From CAZRAL01 sp964598005 (GTDB lineage Bacteria > Pseudomonadota > Gammaproteobacteria > Burkholderiales > Usitatibacteraceae): a DNA stretch of 64,000 nt. A program made the translations under genes and the position numbers. The stretch spans positions 43,616 through 107,615 of the forward strand of contig CAZRAL010000002.1 in the NCBI GenBank assembly GCA_964598005.1. The letters run 5' to 3'. Positions 51,944 through 61,233 of this stretch are shown here, in pieces. The notes beneath the pieces were generated by a model. The model ran no database searches and had not been told where the DNA came from. It saw nothing but the letters and a program-made list of their open reading frames with translations. Numbering within the stretch: position 1 is the stretch's first letter; each line of letters begins with the position of its first letter.

Positions 51944-52085
51944 TCCAGAATTAAACCACAGTGTCGCCAGCACGCAAAGCATTTATCGCCTGACCATTTT
52001 ATACACTGCCCAGCAACTGATTTTCGAACAGAAAACCCTTTCATACGATTGCACGCGACAAGCACAAACTCTGTACAATAAATTT

Positions 52086-53120
52086 GTGATAAATACGTGC
52101 TCCCTTCCTCTGAATGACCGTGCGCAGGCGCTGCTCAAGGCGCTGGTTGAACGTTACATCGCTGAAGGGCAGCCAGTCGGTTCACGTGCGCTTTCCAAAC
52201 TGGCGGGCATGGAATTGTCGCCTGCATCGATCCGCAATGTAATGGCTGATCTGGAAGAAATGGGCTACATCGCCAGCCCGCATACTTCCGCCGGGCGGGT
52301 GCCCACTCCCAAGGGCTACCGCATCTTTGTCGATACTCTCTTGACCGTGCAGCCGCTGCAACAAATCGAGTGCGAGCAGCTGCAGGAGCAGTTGCGCCTC
52401 GATGACCCGAGACAAGTCATGGCAGCTGCTTCGCAGCTTTTGTCGGACCTCACCTGTTTCGCCGGCATCGTCAGAACGCCGCGGCGTGATGGAGCCGGGT
52501 TAAAGCATGTCGAATTCATGCCGCTATCGGAAAAACGTGTACTGCTCATCATCGTGGCGACCGATGGCGAGGTGCAAAACCGCATCATGGTCACCGAAAA
52601 AGGGTATACCCAGACGCAATTGACCGAAGCCGCCAACTATATCAACCATCATTACGCAGGCTATGAATTCGACCAGTTGCGCGACAAGGTTCGTTTTGAA
52701 CTTTCGCAACTGCACCGTGACATTTCTACCTTAATGGCCGCTGTCATCGAGATGCGCAGCATGGGTGTTGATACCTCTGGCATTATGGTATCGGGAGAGC
52801 GCAAGCTACTAGAAGTAGACGAGCTATCGTCGAACATGCAATCGCTGCGCAAGCTCTTCAATGTGTTCGAACGCAAAACGCAGTTGATGGAATTACTCGA
52901 TGTTTCCCAATGCGCGGAAGGGGTAAAAATTTTCATCGGTGGCGAATCAGAGTTGGTACCGCTGGATGAATGCTCGATCGTCACCGCCCCATACGAGGTA
53001 AATGGGCAAGTCGTTGGCACGGTTGGCGTCATCGGACCTACGCGTATGGCCTACGAGCGTGTCATCTCCATCGTTGATGTAACAGCGAAAATGTTATCGT
53101 CCGCTCTCAGTCAGCACTGA
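52086..53120 (+). CDS. hrcA: Heat-inducible transcription repressor HrcA
   Basis: Represses groE and dnaK operons by binding CIRCE elements; 344 aa. N-terminal winged helix DRAQALLKALVERYIAEGQP, then PASIRNVMADLEEMGYIASP and HTSAGRVPTPKGYR; the central GAF-like domain and GVIGPTRMAYERVIS near the end complete the family. The best start is GTG at 52086; the open frame from 51702 overlaps nadK and is not homologous. No CIRCE element is visible in front. Possible promoter TACAAT lies about 15 bp before the GTG. Confidence 0.95.
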   Translation: MINTCSLPLNDRAQALLKALVERYIAEGQPVGSRALSKLAGMELSPASIRNVMADLEEMGYIASPHTSAGRVPTPKGYRIFVDTLLTVQPLQQIECEQLQEQLRLDDPRQVMAAASQLLSDLTCFAGIVRTPRRDGAGLKHVEFMPLSEKRVLLIIVATDGEVQNRIMVTEKGYTQTQLTEAANYINHHYAGYEFDQLRDKVRFELSQLHRDISTLMAAVIEMRSMGVDTSGIMVSGERKLLEVDELSSNMQSLRKLFNVFERKTQLMELLDVSQCAEGVKIFIGGESELVPLDECSIVTAPYEVNGQVVGTVGVIGPTRMAYERVISIVDVTAKMLSSALSQH

Positions 53121-53150
53121 TAATATCCGCACCGCAAAAAAGACTGAAAG

Positions 53151-53180
53151 TTGACCATGAGGTCGACGACATGCTTAAAT
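53151..53180 (+). promoter_or_regulatory. Promoter of tRNA-Val
   Basis: TTGACC (53151-53156), an 18-bp spacer and TTAAAT (53175-53180), 20 bp before the tRNA. Confidence 0.5.
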
Positions 53181-53200
53181 CTGCGCTCCTACCGAAGATA

Positions 53201-53275
53201 GGGCGGTTAGCTCAGCGGTAGAGCACTGCCTTCACACGGCAGGGGTCACTGGTTCGATCCCAGTACCGCCCACCA
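53201..53275 (+). tRNA. tRNA-Val (anticodon CAC)
   Basis: 75 nt. Acceptor GGGCGGT pairs with ACCGCCC (53265-53271), followed by A and an encoded CCA. D arm GCTC-AGCGGTA-GAGC, anticodon stem CTGCC/GGCAG with loop TTCACAC (anticodon CAC), and T arm with GGTTCGATCC. A complete cloverleaf. Lies alone between hrcA and the Crp/Fnr gene. Confidence 0.97.
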
Positions 53276-53311
53276 GAACATTTTTTGATATGTCAGTTTT
53301 TGTGTCCACCA

Positions 53312-53959
53312 TTAAAACGATGGTGGTAATTTTCGATTGTGGATCGTAATCGATTTGGATTCGACCGTAATATAACCCCGGTCCGAAAGGTCCTTCAGGA
53401 TACGGTTTACCATCTCGCGCGAGGCACCAACCATATTGGCAATATCCTGTTGGGATAATTTCTCGCCCACGATGGTTTTACCATTCGATTGGATGGCCAG
53501 TTCCATAAGCATACTGGCCACTCGCCCGTAAACGTCCATCAAGGCGAGTGTGGAAATTTTACGATCGGCCTCACGTAAGCGCTTGGCGAGCGCCTGCATC
53601 ACTTGTGTACCAATGGAGGGAGTACGGTTAAGACAAGCTTGAAAGGCTTGTTGCGAAATGACCTTGAACACCGAATTTTCCAGAGCGGAAGCAGATGCCG
53701 AACGAGGCTGGCGATCGATCATCGACATTTCACCAAAAAAATCGCCAGGGTTCAGGAATTTTAAAATAATCTCGCGACCATCCTCGTCGCCAATAAAAAT
53801 TTTGACCCGCCCAGAAACAATGACGTAAAGCGAATCGCCCACCTCGCCCTCGGTAAGCACTATGGTATTTTTTGGTACCTGTTTCTCGATAGCAAGCTCG
53901 TCGATAATGGCCAGATCGTTGTCGGTCAAATCTTGAAAAAGTGGTATTGCCCGTAACAT
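53312..53959 (-). CDS. Crp/Fnr family transcriptional regulator
   Basis: 215 aa. Cyclic-nucleotide-binding-like sensor domain (residues 1-125; GDSLYVIVSGRVKIF, FLNPGDFFGEMSMIDRQPRS) with a C-terminal winged helix (LSQQDIANMVGASREMVNRI). There is no N-terminal cysteine cluster, so it is not an iron-sulfur Fnr; FGEMSMID-x-PRSA resembles the Crp phosphate cassette. The ATG at 53959 has AGGAGA in front. Targets unknown. Divergent from trxB. Confidence 0.9.
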   Translation of the reverse strand: MLRAIPLFQDLTDNDLAIIDELAIEKQVPKNTIVLTEGEVGDSLYVIVSGRVKIFIGDEDGREIILKFLNPGDFFGEMSMIDRQPRSASASALENSVFKVISQQAFQACLNRTPSIGTQVMQALAKRLREADRKISTLALMDVYGRVASMLMELAIQSNGKTIVGEKLSQQDIANMVGASREMVNRILKDLSDRGYITVESKSITIHNRKLPPSF

Positions 53960-54182
53960 GTTTTCTCCTGCGTGTGCCGAAGTTGGCAAAGCCAGTTTTA
54001 ACTAGGGTGCTATTTTTTTATAATTGTCGCATAGATAGTAAAGCATGCCCATCCTGGTTTACAAAGCTCAGTATTAAAAACGGCTAATTCATTCCCATAC
54101 GCACTGCTATCCTGCGCCCTACCTTATTATCCGGATCCACTACGGTAAAATACGTTCGCTCCCCCTCTTTGGAAAGTCTGTC

Positions 54183-55133
54183 ATGTCCATCCTGCACCAT
54201 CGCCTCATTATTCTTGGATCCGGCCCCGCGGGATATACCGCTGCGGTCTATGCCGCGCGCGCCAATCTGAATCCCGTGCTGATTACGGGGCTCGCACAAG
54301 GCGGGCAACTGATGACCACCACCGATGTGGAAAACTGGCCTGCCGATCAAAATGGAGTGATGGGGCCCGAGTTAATGGAGCGTTTTCAGAAACACGCTGA
54401 ACGCTTCAATACCAAAATCATTTTCGACCATATTCATACGGTAGATCTTAAACAGCGCCCTTTCACATTAAAAGGTGATGCGGCCGTTTACACCTGCGAC
54501 GCGCTGATTATCGCCACCGGTGCATCGGCCCAATATCTGGGGCTGCCATCGGAACAGGCCTTTCTCGGCAAAGGCGTATCTGGCTGCGCCACCTGCGATG
54601 GTTTTTTTTATAAAAATCAGGATGTGTGCGTGGTGGGCGGAGGCAATACCGCGGTGGAAGAAGCACTATACCTCAGCAATATTGCCCGCCATGTTACGGT
54701 CATACACCGGCGGGATAAATTCCGTTCGGAAAAAATCCTGCAAGACCGCTTGCTCGCTAAAGAAAAGGAAGGCAAAGTCAGCATTCTCTGGAATCACACC
54801 CTTGATGAAGTATTGGGCGACAAAACTGGCGTAACCGGCGTACGCGTCAAATCCACAATTGATGGTGCAACACGCCAACTCGAACTCAAAGGTTGCTTTA
54901 TCGCCATCGGCCATAAACCCAACACCGATATTTTCGAGGGCCAACTGGAAATGAAAAATGGTTATATCGTGACGCGCAGTGGACTGGCTGGTAATGCAAC
55001 GGCTACCAGTGTGGAAGGGGTATTTGCAGCCGGTGATGTGCAGGATCATATTTACCGTCAGGCGGTCACCAGCGCAGGTACGGGCTGCATGGCGGCGCTG
55101 GATGCAGATCGCTATCTCGAATCATTGCACTAA
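54183..55133 (+). CDS. trxB: Thioredoxin reductase
   Basis: FAD/NADPH enzyme that reduces thioredoxin, 316 aa. FAD loop LGSGPAGYTAAVYAARANL, redox pair CATC in GCATCDGFFY, NADPH loop VVGGGNTAVEEALYLS, HRRDKFRSE, and the closing GVFAAGDVQDHIYRQAVTSAGTG. Followed after 12 bp by the Smr gene. Confidence 0.97.
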   Translation: MSILHHRLIILGSGPAGYTAAVYAARANLNPVLITGLAQGGQLMTTTDVENWPADQNGVMGPELMERFQKHAERFNTKIIFDHIHTVDLKQRPFTLKGDAAVYTCDALIIATGASAQYLGLPSEQAFLGKGVSGCATCDGFFYKNQDVCVVGGGNTAVEEALYLSNIARHVTVIHRRDKFRSEKILQDRLLAKEKEGKVSILWNHTLDEVLGDKTGVTGVRVKSTIDGATRQLELKGCFIAIGHKPNTDIFEGQLEMKNGYIVTRSGLAGNATATSVEGVFAAGDVQDHIYRQAVTSAGTGCMAALDADRYLESLH

Positions 55134-55145
55134 AACTCAGGTTTT

Positions 55146-55706
55146 ATGCATAAACCATCCCGCTCTACCCCGTCTGCCGAACAGGATACCGAACTGTTTG
55201 CAACGGAAATGAGCGATGTCCAGCCGCTTAAATCCCCAGCACGGGCAAACCTGACCCAACCCAAACCACGCCCTCTCCCCCTCAAGCGACTGGAAGACAA
55301 TCGCGCGGTAATTGATGGCCTGCTAACCGATTCGACTGGATGGGAGGGGGATATTGAATCCGGCGATCTCATCACTTTTTTAAGGCCGGGATTGCCACCC
55401 GATTTGTTGCGCAAGTTAAAACGTGGCCACTGGGTGATTCAGGAATCGATCGATTTACATGGCGAAACGGCTGCCACTGCCCATCAGCGGCTGGTTGCAT
55501 TCCTTGCCCATGTCCGCCAGCGGGGCCTGCGTTGCATACGCATCGTGCATGGAAAAGGTCACCGTTCGGCTCAACAGGTTCCCGTATTGCGCAATAAAGT
55601 CCGTTGCCTGCTTTCCCGACGTAACGAAATACTGGCTTTTTGCGACGCGGCGCCCGCCGATGGCGGCAGCGGCGCCGTGGTGGTACTACTTAAGGGCAGC
55701 CCATAA
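55146..55706 (+). CDS. Smr/MutS2-C domain protein
   Basis: 186 aa. A poorly conserved, basic and Pro-rich N-terminus (1-90) then the Smr domain: IDLHGETAATAHQRLVAFL, the IVHGKGHRS loop and GGSGAVVVLLK. Smr domains nick or bind nucleic acids; E. coli SmrA and SmrB have this layout and SmrB acts on mRNA at collided ribosomes. Which role applies here is unknown. Probably in one operon with trxB. Confidence 0.9.
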   Translation: MHKPSRSTPSAEQDTELFATEMSDVQPLKSPARANLTQPKPRPLPLKRLEDNRAVIDGLLTDSTGWEGDIESGDLITFLRPGLPPDLLRKLKRGHWVIQESIDLHGETAATAHQRLVAFLAHVRQRGLRCIRIVHGKGHRSAQQVPVLRNKVRCLLSRRNEILAFCDAAPADGGSGAVVVLLKGSP

Positions 55707-55802
55707 AATTATCTTTGCCTTGCAGCAAGCCTCTTCTTCGAGGTTAATCAGGGTCAATCGCCAACCCATACCGGCGCTCACGCTCACATACCTCTTTATT
55801 AC

Positions 55803-57479
55803 ATGCCCTCTCGCCCTCTTTCTCTTTTCACCGCTGCTGCACTAGCACTTTTTGTCATCGTCTGTTTTCTCGCCATTGACGATCTGGGGCACCGCAAACT
55901 GGCTAATCCCGATGAGGGCCGTTATTCCGTTCTGGCACGCGAAATGGCGCAAAGCGGCGATTTCATTACTCCTCGACTGAATGGCCTGAAATATTTTGAA
56001 AAGCCGCCGTTGCAATACTGGATGTCGGCCTTATCGTTCAGGATTTTTGGCGAAAGTGAATGGAGTGCGCGCCTATACACCGCCCTGTGCGGGTTGCTTT
56101 GTTTATGCATCGTGGGTTATACCGGCGCGCGCCTGTTTACCCGGGAAGTGGGGATTTTTTCAGCGCTGGCGTTGATGGGATGCCCGTATTTCATGGCGCT
56201 GGCCGAGATCATTACGCTCGATATGGGATTAACGTTCTGGACCACCCTGTCGCTGTGCGCTTTTTTGCTTGGCCAGCGCGAGACTGAGCATCCGTCGCAT
56301 CGGCGCTGGCTATGGCTGGCCTGGGCCGCCACCGCGGGCGCGGTGCTCTCCAAAGGGCTGATTGGCGTGTTGTTTCCCGCCGCCGCACTTTTCCTGTATT
56401 GCCTGTCCATGCGCGATTTTTCACGGTTAAAAAAATTGGAATGGGGTATGGGCTTGCTGATTTTTTCCGTTATCGCTGCCCCCTGGTTTATTTGGGTATC
56501 TGCACACAACCCCGAGTTTCCTCATTTCTTTTTCATTCACGAGCATGTCGAGCGTTTTCTGACCACCACGCACCGGCGGGTGGAACCGTTCTGGTTTTTT
56601 GTTCCCATCCTGCTCATCGGTACGCTGCCCTGGACATTCATGCTGGGCCACGCTGTATGGCGTGGCTGGCAACAGCAACATGCCCAACCGGTTTTTCATC
56701 CATTGCGCTTTGCCCTGCTCTGGAGCGCATTCATTTTCCTGTTTTTCAGCGCATCGGGATCGAAGTTGCCCGCGTACATTCTGCCGCTGTTTCCCTCTCT
56801 CGCTCTCATCCTCGGGTTTTATATCAGCACCGTTCCCGGGCGTATCCTGGCCAGATTCATTTTGCCGATACCTTTTTGCGCGCTCATCGGCATCTACGTA
56901 GCGTATGTGGCGCCTGCCCTGCGCGCGCGCGATAGCTTCACCCATCTGCTCTACGAGCAATACAGTGCTTTCTTGATGGGCGCGGCCGCCTTGCTTTTTA
57001 CTGGCTCAGCTGCTGCACTCGTTGCCTTATGGCGGGAAAGCAAAGTATCCAGGCGCTGGGGCATCGCCGTGCTGGCCCTGACTTCTGCCTTCATGGTGGA
57101 AGTCATCGAACACGGCTACGAAACACTTTCCCCACTGCAATCTGGTTATGCAACCGCGCAGGCCATGCTCAAACACATGACTCCTGAAACGCGTTTATAT
57201 GCCGTGAAAATATACGATCAAACGCTGCCCTTCTACTTAAAACGCAATATGATGCTGGTCGATTATTACGACGAATTTTTGCTGGGCATCGAGCAGGAGC
57301 CTGAAAAGGTGATCGCCAAAATAAAAGATTTTCCTGCTGACTGGCTAAAACCCGGCCCGGCAATGGCTATAATTCAGCCTGATCTCTATGAACAGCTTAA
57401 GTCCGAAGGATTGCCTATGGAGCGCATTCACCAGGATGCACGCCGGGTAGCCATCAAAAAACCAGACCAGAATCAGTGA
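55803..57479 (+). CDS. ArnT-like membrane glycosyltransferase (PMT family)
   Basis: 558 aa with about 11-12 membrane segments. The periplasmic-loop motif LANPDEGRYSVLAREM (about residue 35-50), with the catalytic acid, and YFEKPPLQYWMSALSFRIFG mark the ArnT/PMT group, which transfers L-aminoarabinose or a related sugar from undecaprenyl phosphate to lipid A. The arn-type genes 300 bp on support that role. The C-terminal soluble part (about 430-558) is less conserved. Confidence 0.85.
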   Translation: MPSRPLSLFTAAALALFVIVCFLAIDDLGHRKLANPDEGRYSVLAREMAQSGDFITPRLNGLKYFEKPPLQYWMSALSFRIFGESEWSARLYTALCGLLCLCIVGYTGARLFTREVGIFSALALMGCPYFMALAEIITLDMGLTFWTTLSLCAFLLGQRETEHPSHRRWLWLAWAATAGAVLSKGLIGVLFPAAALFLYCLSMRDFSRLKKLEWGMGLLIFSVIAAPWFIWVSAHNPEFPHFFFIHEHVERFLTTTHRRVEPFWFFVPILLIGTLPWTFMLGHAVWRGWQQQHAQPVFHPLRFALLWSAFIFLFFSASGSKLPAYILPLFPSLALILGFYISTVPGRILARFILPIPFCALIGIYVAYVAPALRARDSFTHLLYEQYSAFLMGAAALLFTGSAAALVALWRESKVSRRWGIAVLALTSAFMVEVIEHGYETLSPLQSGYATAQAMLKHMTPETRLYAVKIYDQTLPFYLKRNMMLVDYYDEFLLGIEQEPEKVIAKIKDFPADWLKPGPAMAIIQPDLYEQLKSEGLPMERIHQDARRVAIKKPDQNQ

Positions 57480-57780
57480 TTGATGTGACGCAGATGCAAG
57501 GTAACAACGCTCTAAAAATACCTTTTCCAATAATAAACCGTCACCGTCATTCCCGCGAAAGCGGGAATCCAGCGACTTTGCGGGGTACTCGTTATGGCAA
57601 AAATTTACAAACGCCACTGGGCCCCCGCTTTTTCGGGGGCGACAAACTTTTAGCGCTCGTGCGCCGAAACGGTGCGTGGATTTTTCGTGCTGCGGATGTA
57701 AAGATTTTGCGTTCGTATGACAAGTTCAAGATTGATTCCATAGCTGTGCATAACATCAGTTAATCAGAGATTCCCTAATC
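57480..57780. repeat. Intergenic repeats and hairpin between arnT and arnE
   Basis: No gene is supported here. A REP-like palindrome ATTCCCGC-GAAA-GCGGGAAT (57549-57568) sits inside the widespread GTCATTCCCGCGAAAGC-type repeat, and a second hairpin GCCCCCG/CGGGGGC (57621-57640) around CTTTTT follows. The second may act as a terminator in either direction; it lacks a clean T tail. Confidence 0.7.
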
Positions 57781-58152
57781 TTGAACGCCCTTGTTTTTTC
57801 ACTCATTCTGGCTGGCGTGCTGCTCAACGCCACCGCACAGTTGCTGCTCAAAGCGGGCGCGACGCGGATCGGGCAGTTTGAATTCACCGTCAACAATATC
57901 TTTCCCATCGGCTGGCAACTCGCTTCGCAGCCGCATATTCTGGGCGGCCTCGCCTGCTACGTGATCAGCGTGGTGGTCTGGATCATGGCCTTGTCACGCG
58001 TACCGGTCTCCATCGCTTACCCGATGCTTTCGATTGGCTACATCGTCAACGCTTTTGCCGCCTGGTGGCTGTTTGGCGAATCGTTAACCGCGCAGAAGCT
58101 GGCAGGAATAGGCTTTATCGTGATTGGTGTTTATCTGGTAGCCCGCTCGTGA
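57781..58152 (+). CDS. ArnE-like small EamA flippase subunit
   Basis: 123 aa, four membrane helices, half-size DMT fold (LLNATAQLLLKAGATRI; VPVSIAYPMLSIGYIVNAFA; GFIVIGVYLVARS). Such proteins flip aminoarabinose-phosphoundecaprenol across the inner membrane, normally as an ArnE-ArnF pair; only one subunit is present here. Start is the TTG at 57781. The next gene starts inside its last codons (GTGA overlap). Confidence 0.78.
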   Translation: MNALVFSLILAGVLLNATAQLLLKAGATRIGQFEFTVNNIFPIGWQLASQPHILGGLACYVISVVVWIMALSRVPVSIAYPMLSIGYIVNAFAAWWLFGESLTAQKLAGIGFIVIGVYLVARS

Positions 58153-59327
58153 ATTCTCCTGCTTTCATACCGTTTGCCCGCCCTACGCTAACCGAAAGCA
58201 TGGGGGATGCGCTGAAGGAAACGTTGCTGACGCACTGGATCGCTACTGGGCCACAGGTACAGTCTTTTCAGAATGCGCTTTCGGCTTACCACGACGGGCG
58301 GCCCACACGGGTCTTTACCTCGGCCACAGCGGCTCTGGAAGCTGCGCTGCACGTGTGCGGCATCGGCGCCGCCAGCGGCGGCAACGCCAGTGATGAAGTG
58401 ATCACCTCAGCCATGACGTTTTTTTCAGTCGCCAACATGATTGAAAAAATCGGAGCACGCACCGTGTTCGTCGACTGCGATCTCATCACCCGCAACATCG
58501 ATCTCGATCAAGTCGAGCGCGCCATTACGCCGAAAACCAAAGCCATCATTCCGACCCATTTTTCCGGATTGCCTTGCGATATGGATCGGCTGCTTGCGCT
58601 AGCGCAAAAATATAAATTACGTGTGATCGAAGACGCAGCGCTGGCCATCGGGTCGTCGTGGCACGGACAAAAAATCGGCGCTTTTGGCGACATTGCGACA
58701 TTCAGTTTTCATCCCAATAAAAACATGACCACCATCGAAGGTGGCGCTGCAATATTTGCAAATGAAAAAGAAGCGCAACGCGCGCAGATCTTTGCTTTCC
58801 ACGGTATCAACAAGCTGCCAGATGGCACGCGCGATGTCGACGTAGCGGGTGGCAAGTTCAACATGAGCGATGTCTCGGCGCGACTGGGCCTGGAGCAACT
58901 GAAACATCTGGATGACTGGTGCGCCACACGCCGCACCTTGGCCGACCATTATTTTTTGCGCTTGCAGCCTCTCGCAGACCAACTGGGCCTGATCCTTCCT
59001 GCGCCCGCGCATACCGGCGAATATGAAGGGCATAGCTGGAACATGTTCTGCATTCTGCTGCCTTTGGAAAAAATGACGATCACCCGTAAGGCGTTTATGG
59101 ACGCCCTGCATGCTCGTGGAATCGGTACCGGCATTTCATACGAGGCCATGCACCTCACCACCTTGTTTCGCGCCAAAGGGCACCGCGAAGGCGAATTTCC
59201 CAACGCTGAACGTATTGCACGGCAAACTTTGACCCTGCCTTTATTCCCTACCCTGACCACGACGGATATCGATCGCGTATGCGACACACTCCTGACGCTT
59301 GTGCAAGATTGCTGGATTAAGCCATGA
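58149..59327 (+). CDS. arnB: ArnB-like DegT/DnrJ/EryC1 aminotransferase
   Basis: PLP-dependent sugar aminotransferase, about 392 aa: aminates UDP-4-keto-pentose to UDP-L-Ara4N. PIP motif FIPFARPTL at the N-terminus, DEVITSAMTFFSVANMIEKIGA, IPTHFSGLPCDMDRLLALA, and PLP Lys in FSFHPNKNMTTIEGG. GTG start at 58149 overlapping the arnE-like stop; followed by an ATGA overlap with the glycosyltransferase. Confidence 0.88.
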   Translation: MNSPAFIPFARPTLTESMGDALKETLLTHWIATGPQVQSFQNALSAYHDGRPTRVFTSATAALEAALHVCGIGAASGGNASDEVITSAMTFFSVANMIEKIGARTVFVDCDLITRNIDLDQVERAITPKTKAIIPTHFSGLPCDMDRLLALAQKYKLRVIEDAALAIGSSWHGQKIGAFGDIATFSFHPNKNMTTIEGGAAIFANEKEAQRAQIFAFHGINKLPDGTRDVDVAGGKFNMSDVSARLGLEQLKHLDDWCATRRTLADHYFLRLQPLADQLGLILPAPAHTGEYEGHSWNMFCILLPLEKMTITRKAFMDALHARGIGTGISYEAMHLTTLFRAKGHREGEFPNAERIARQTLTLPLFPTLTTTDIDRVCDTLLTLVQDCWIKP

Positions 59328-60271
59328 GCGCTCCTCAGGTTTCCGTCGTCATCCCGGTTTATAACGAAGAGCCAGGGTTGCCCGCCCTGTTCACACGTCT
59401 GTATGTAGCTATGGATGCGCTCAACGTTCGCTACGAAATCATTTTCGTCAACGATGGCTCCATCGACCGTTCTGCCGCGCTATTGCGCGAACAATTCCAG
59501 AAACGGCCGGACGTAACCCGAGTCGTGCTGTTCAACGGCAACTATGGGCAGCACATGGCTATCGTGGCGGGATTCGAATATGCACGCGGCGAACGCGTGG
59601 TAACACTGGATGCCGATCTGCAAAATCCGCCGGAGGAAATCGGCAAGCTGCTGGCGGAAATGGACAAGGGGCATGACTATGTGGGCTCCATTCGCCGCAA
59701 GCGGCAAGATACGGCATGGCGGCGGTGGGCGTCCAAGGCCATGAACCGGCTGCGCGAGCGCCTGACCCATATCAAAATGACCGATCAGGGTTGCATGCTG
59801 CGCGCCTACAGCCGCGAGATCGTCGATGCAATCAAAATGTCCCGCGAGGTCAATACCTATATTCCTGCCCTGGCCTATTCGTTTTCGCACACGCCGACCG
59901 AGGTAGAAGTGGAGCACGAAGAACGCGCGGCCGGGGAGTCGAAATATTCCTTGTACAAATTGATTCGTCTCAACTTCGATCTGGTCACCGGCTTTTCGGT
60001 CGTGCCACTGCAACTTTTTTCACTCTTCGGCATATTGGTTTCGATTGGCTCCGTGATCACTTATTTGATTGTCGTGATCCAGAAAATTTTTTCCGAGACA
60101 GGGTGGGACAGCATCCGCTCACTATGGGATCGCGATATTCTCGAATTTTTCCTGATCGGCATGGTGCTGTTTGGCTTGGGCCTGGTGGGTGAATACGTCG
60201 GCCGCATCTATCAACAGGTGCGTGAACGGCCGCGCTTTATCGTTCAGGCGGTACTCGAAAAAACAGAATGA
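59324..60271 (+). CDS. arnC: ArnC-like undecaprenyl-phosphate glycosyltransferase
   Basis: 315 aa, GT2 fold: VSVVIPVYNEEPGLPALF, IIFVNDGSIDRS, TLDADLQNPPEEI with the metal-binding DAD, GSIRRKRQDTAWRR, and two C-terminal membrane helices. Transfers Ara4-formyl-N from UDP to undecaprenyl phosphate. ATGA overlaps on both sides (arnB, arnA) show tight operon structure. Confidence 0.9.
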   Translation: MSAPQVSVVIPVYNEEPGLPALFTRLYVAMDALNVRYEIIFVNDGSIDRSAALLREQFQKRPDVTRVVLFNGNYGQHMAIVAGFEYARGERVVTLDADLQNPPEEIGKLLAEMDKGHDYVGSIRRKRQDTAWRRWASKAMNRLRERLTHIKMTDQGCMLRAYSREIVDAIKMSREVNTYIPALAYSFSHTPTEVEVEHEERAAGESKYSLYKLIRLNFDLVTGFSVVPLQLFSLFGILVSIGSVITYLIVVIQKIFSETGWDSIRSLWDRDILEFFLIGMVLFGLGLVGEYVGRIYQQVRERPRFIVQAVLEKTE

Positions 60272-61197
60272 CCCGCGCAGTTGTCTTTGCGTACCACAAC
60301 GTCGGCTGTGAATGCCTCAAGGTGCTGATCCGGCATGGCATCGACATTCCACTCGTGGTCACGCATCAGGATAATCCGCATGAAAACATCTGGTTCGACC
60401 GTGTCGCCAGCCTGGCTAAGCAACAGGGGATTGAAGCGATTACTCCAGATGATCCCAATACCAATGAAATCATCGCCAAAATCGAGGCACTGGCCCCGGA
60501 TTTTCTGTTTTCGTTTTACTACCGCCACATGCTAAAGCCCGCCATGCTGGCCACCGCAAAACGCGGCGCTTTCAACATGCATGGCTCGCTGCTACCTAAG
60601 TACCGCGGCCGCGTGCCGATCAACTGGGCCATCCTCAAAGGGGAAACCGAGACCGGAGCCACCCTGCACGAAATGGTTGAAAAGCCCGACGCGGGACGCA
60701 TCGTCGACCAACAAGCCGTCACCATCCTGCCAGACGAAAATGCGCTGGCCGTATTCAAAAAAGTGACACAGGCGGCGGCCATGGTGCTGGATCGCGCCTT
60801 GCCGCATTTGATCGATGACACAGCGGTGTTGAAAGAACAGAATTTACAGGCGGGCAGCTATTTTGGCGGCCGCAACCCGCAGGACGGCATGATCAACTGG
60901 AACGACAGCGCGCAAAATATTCATAACCTGATCCGCGCCGTGGCACCACCCTACCCGGGCGCCACCACTACTGTCGAGGGGCGGCCGGTAAAACTGATTC
61001 GCAGCATGCTGGCCCCCGCACATTTAATGCATCACAACCCGGGTATGCTCAACGTCAGCTCCAATCGCTGTATCGCCTTATGTGGCGATGGCCGTATGTT
61101 GCGCGTGCTGGAAGCCGAAATCGATGGGAGAATATACGATGAACTTAGTTTATCCCGAGCCTTGGGCATCGGCATACACCGATTGGGGACTCATTAA
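60268..61197 (+). CDS. ArnA N-terminal domain: UDP-Ara4N formyltransferase as a separate protein
   Basis: 309 aa. Methionyl-tRNA-formyltransferase-like fold with the active Asn/His/Asp visible: FNMHGSLLPKYRGRVPINWA and ETGATLHEMVEKPDAGRIVD. In E. coli this domain is fused to a decarboxylase in ArnA; here the decarboxylase is the next gene (36 bp on). The formyl group is used as a temporary block before ArnC. Confidence 0.9.
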   Translation: MTRAVVFAYHNVGCECLKVLIRHGIDIPLVVTHQDNPHENIWFDRVASLAKQQGIEAITPDDPNTNEIIAKIEALAPDFLFSFYYRHMLKPAMLATAKRGAFNMHGSLLPKYRGRVPINWAILKGETETGATLHEMVEKPDAGRIVDQQAVTILPDENALAVFKKVTQAAAMVLDRALPHLIDDTAVLKEQNLQAGSYFGGRNPQDGMINWNDSAQNIHNLIRAVAPPYPGATTTVEGRPVKLIRSMLAPAHLMHHNPGMLNVSSNRCIALCGDGRMLRVLEAEIDGRIYDELSLSRALGIGIHRLGTH

Positions 61198-61233
61198 TTT
61201 AGTTGCAGAAAGCCAATTTCCTGATACTTAACC

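Noticed and set aside
53281..53311. Terminator after tRNA-Val
   Set aside because: There is a T run but no convincing stem before it.
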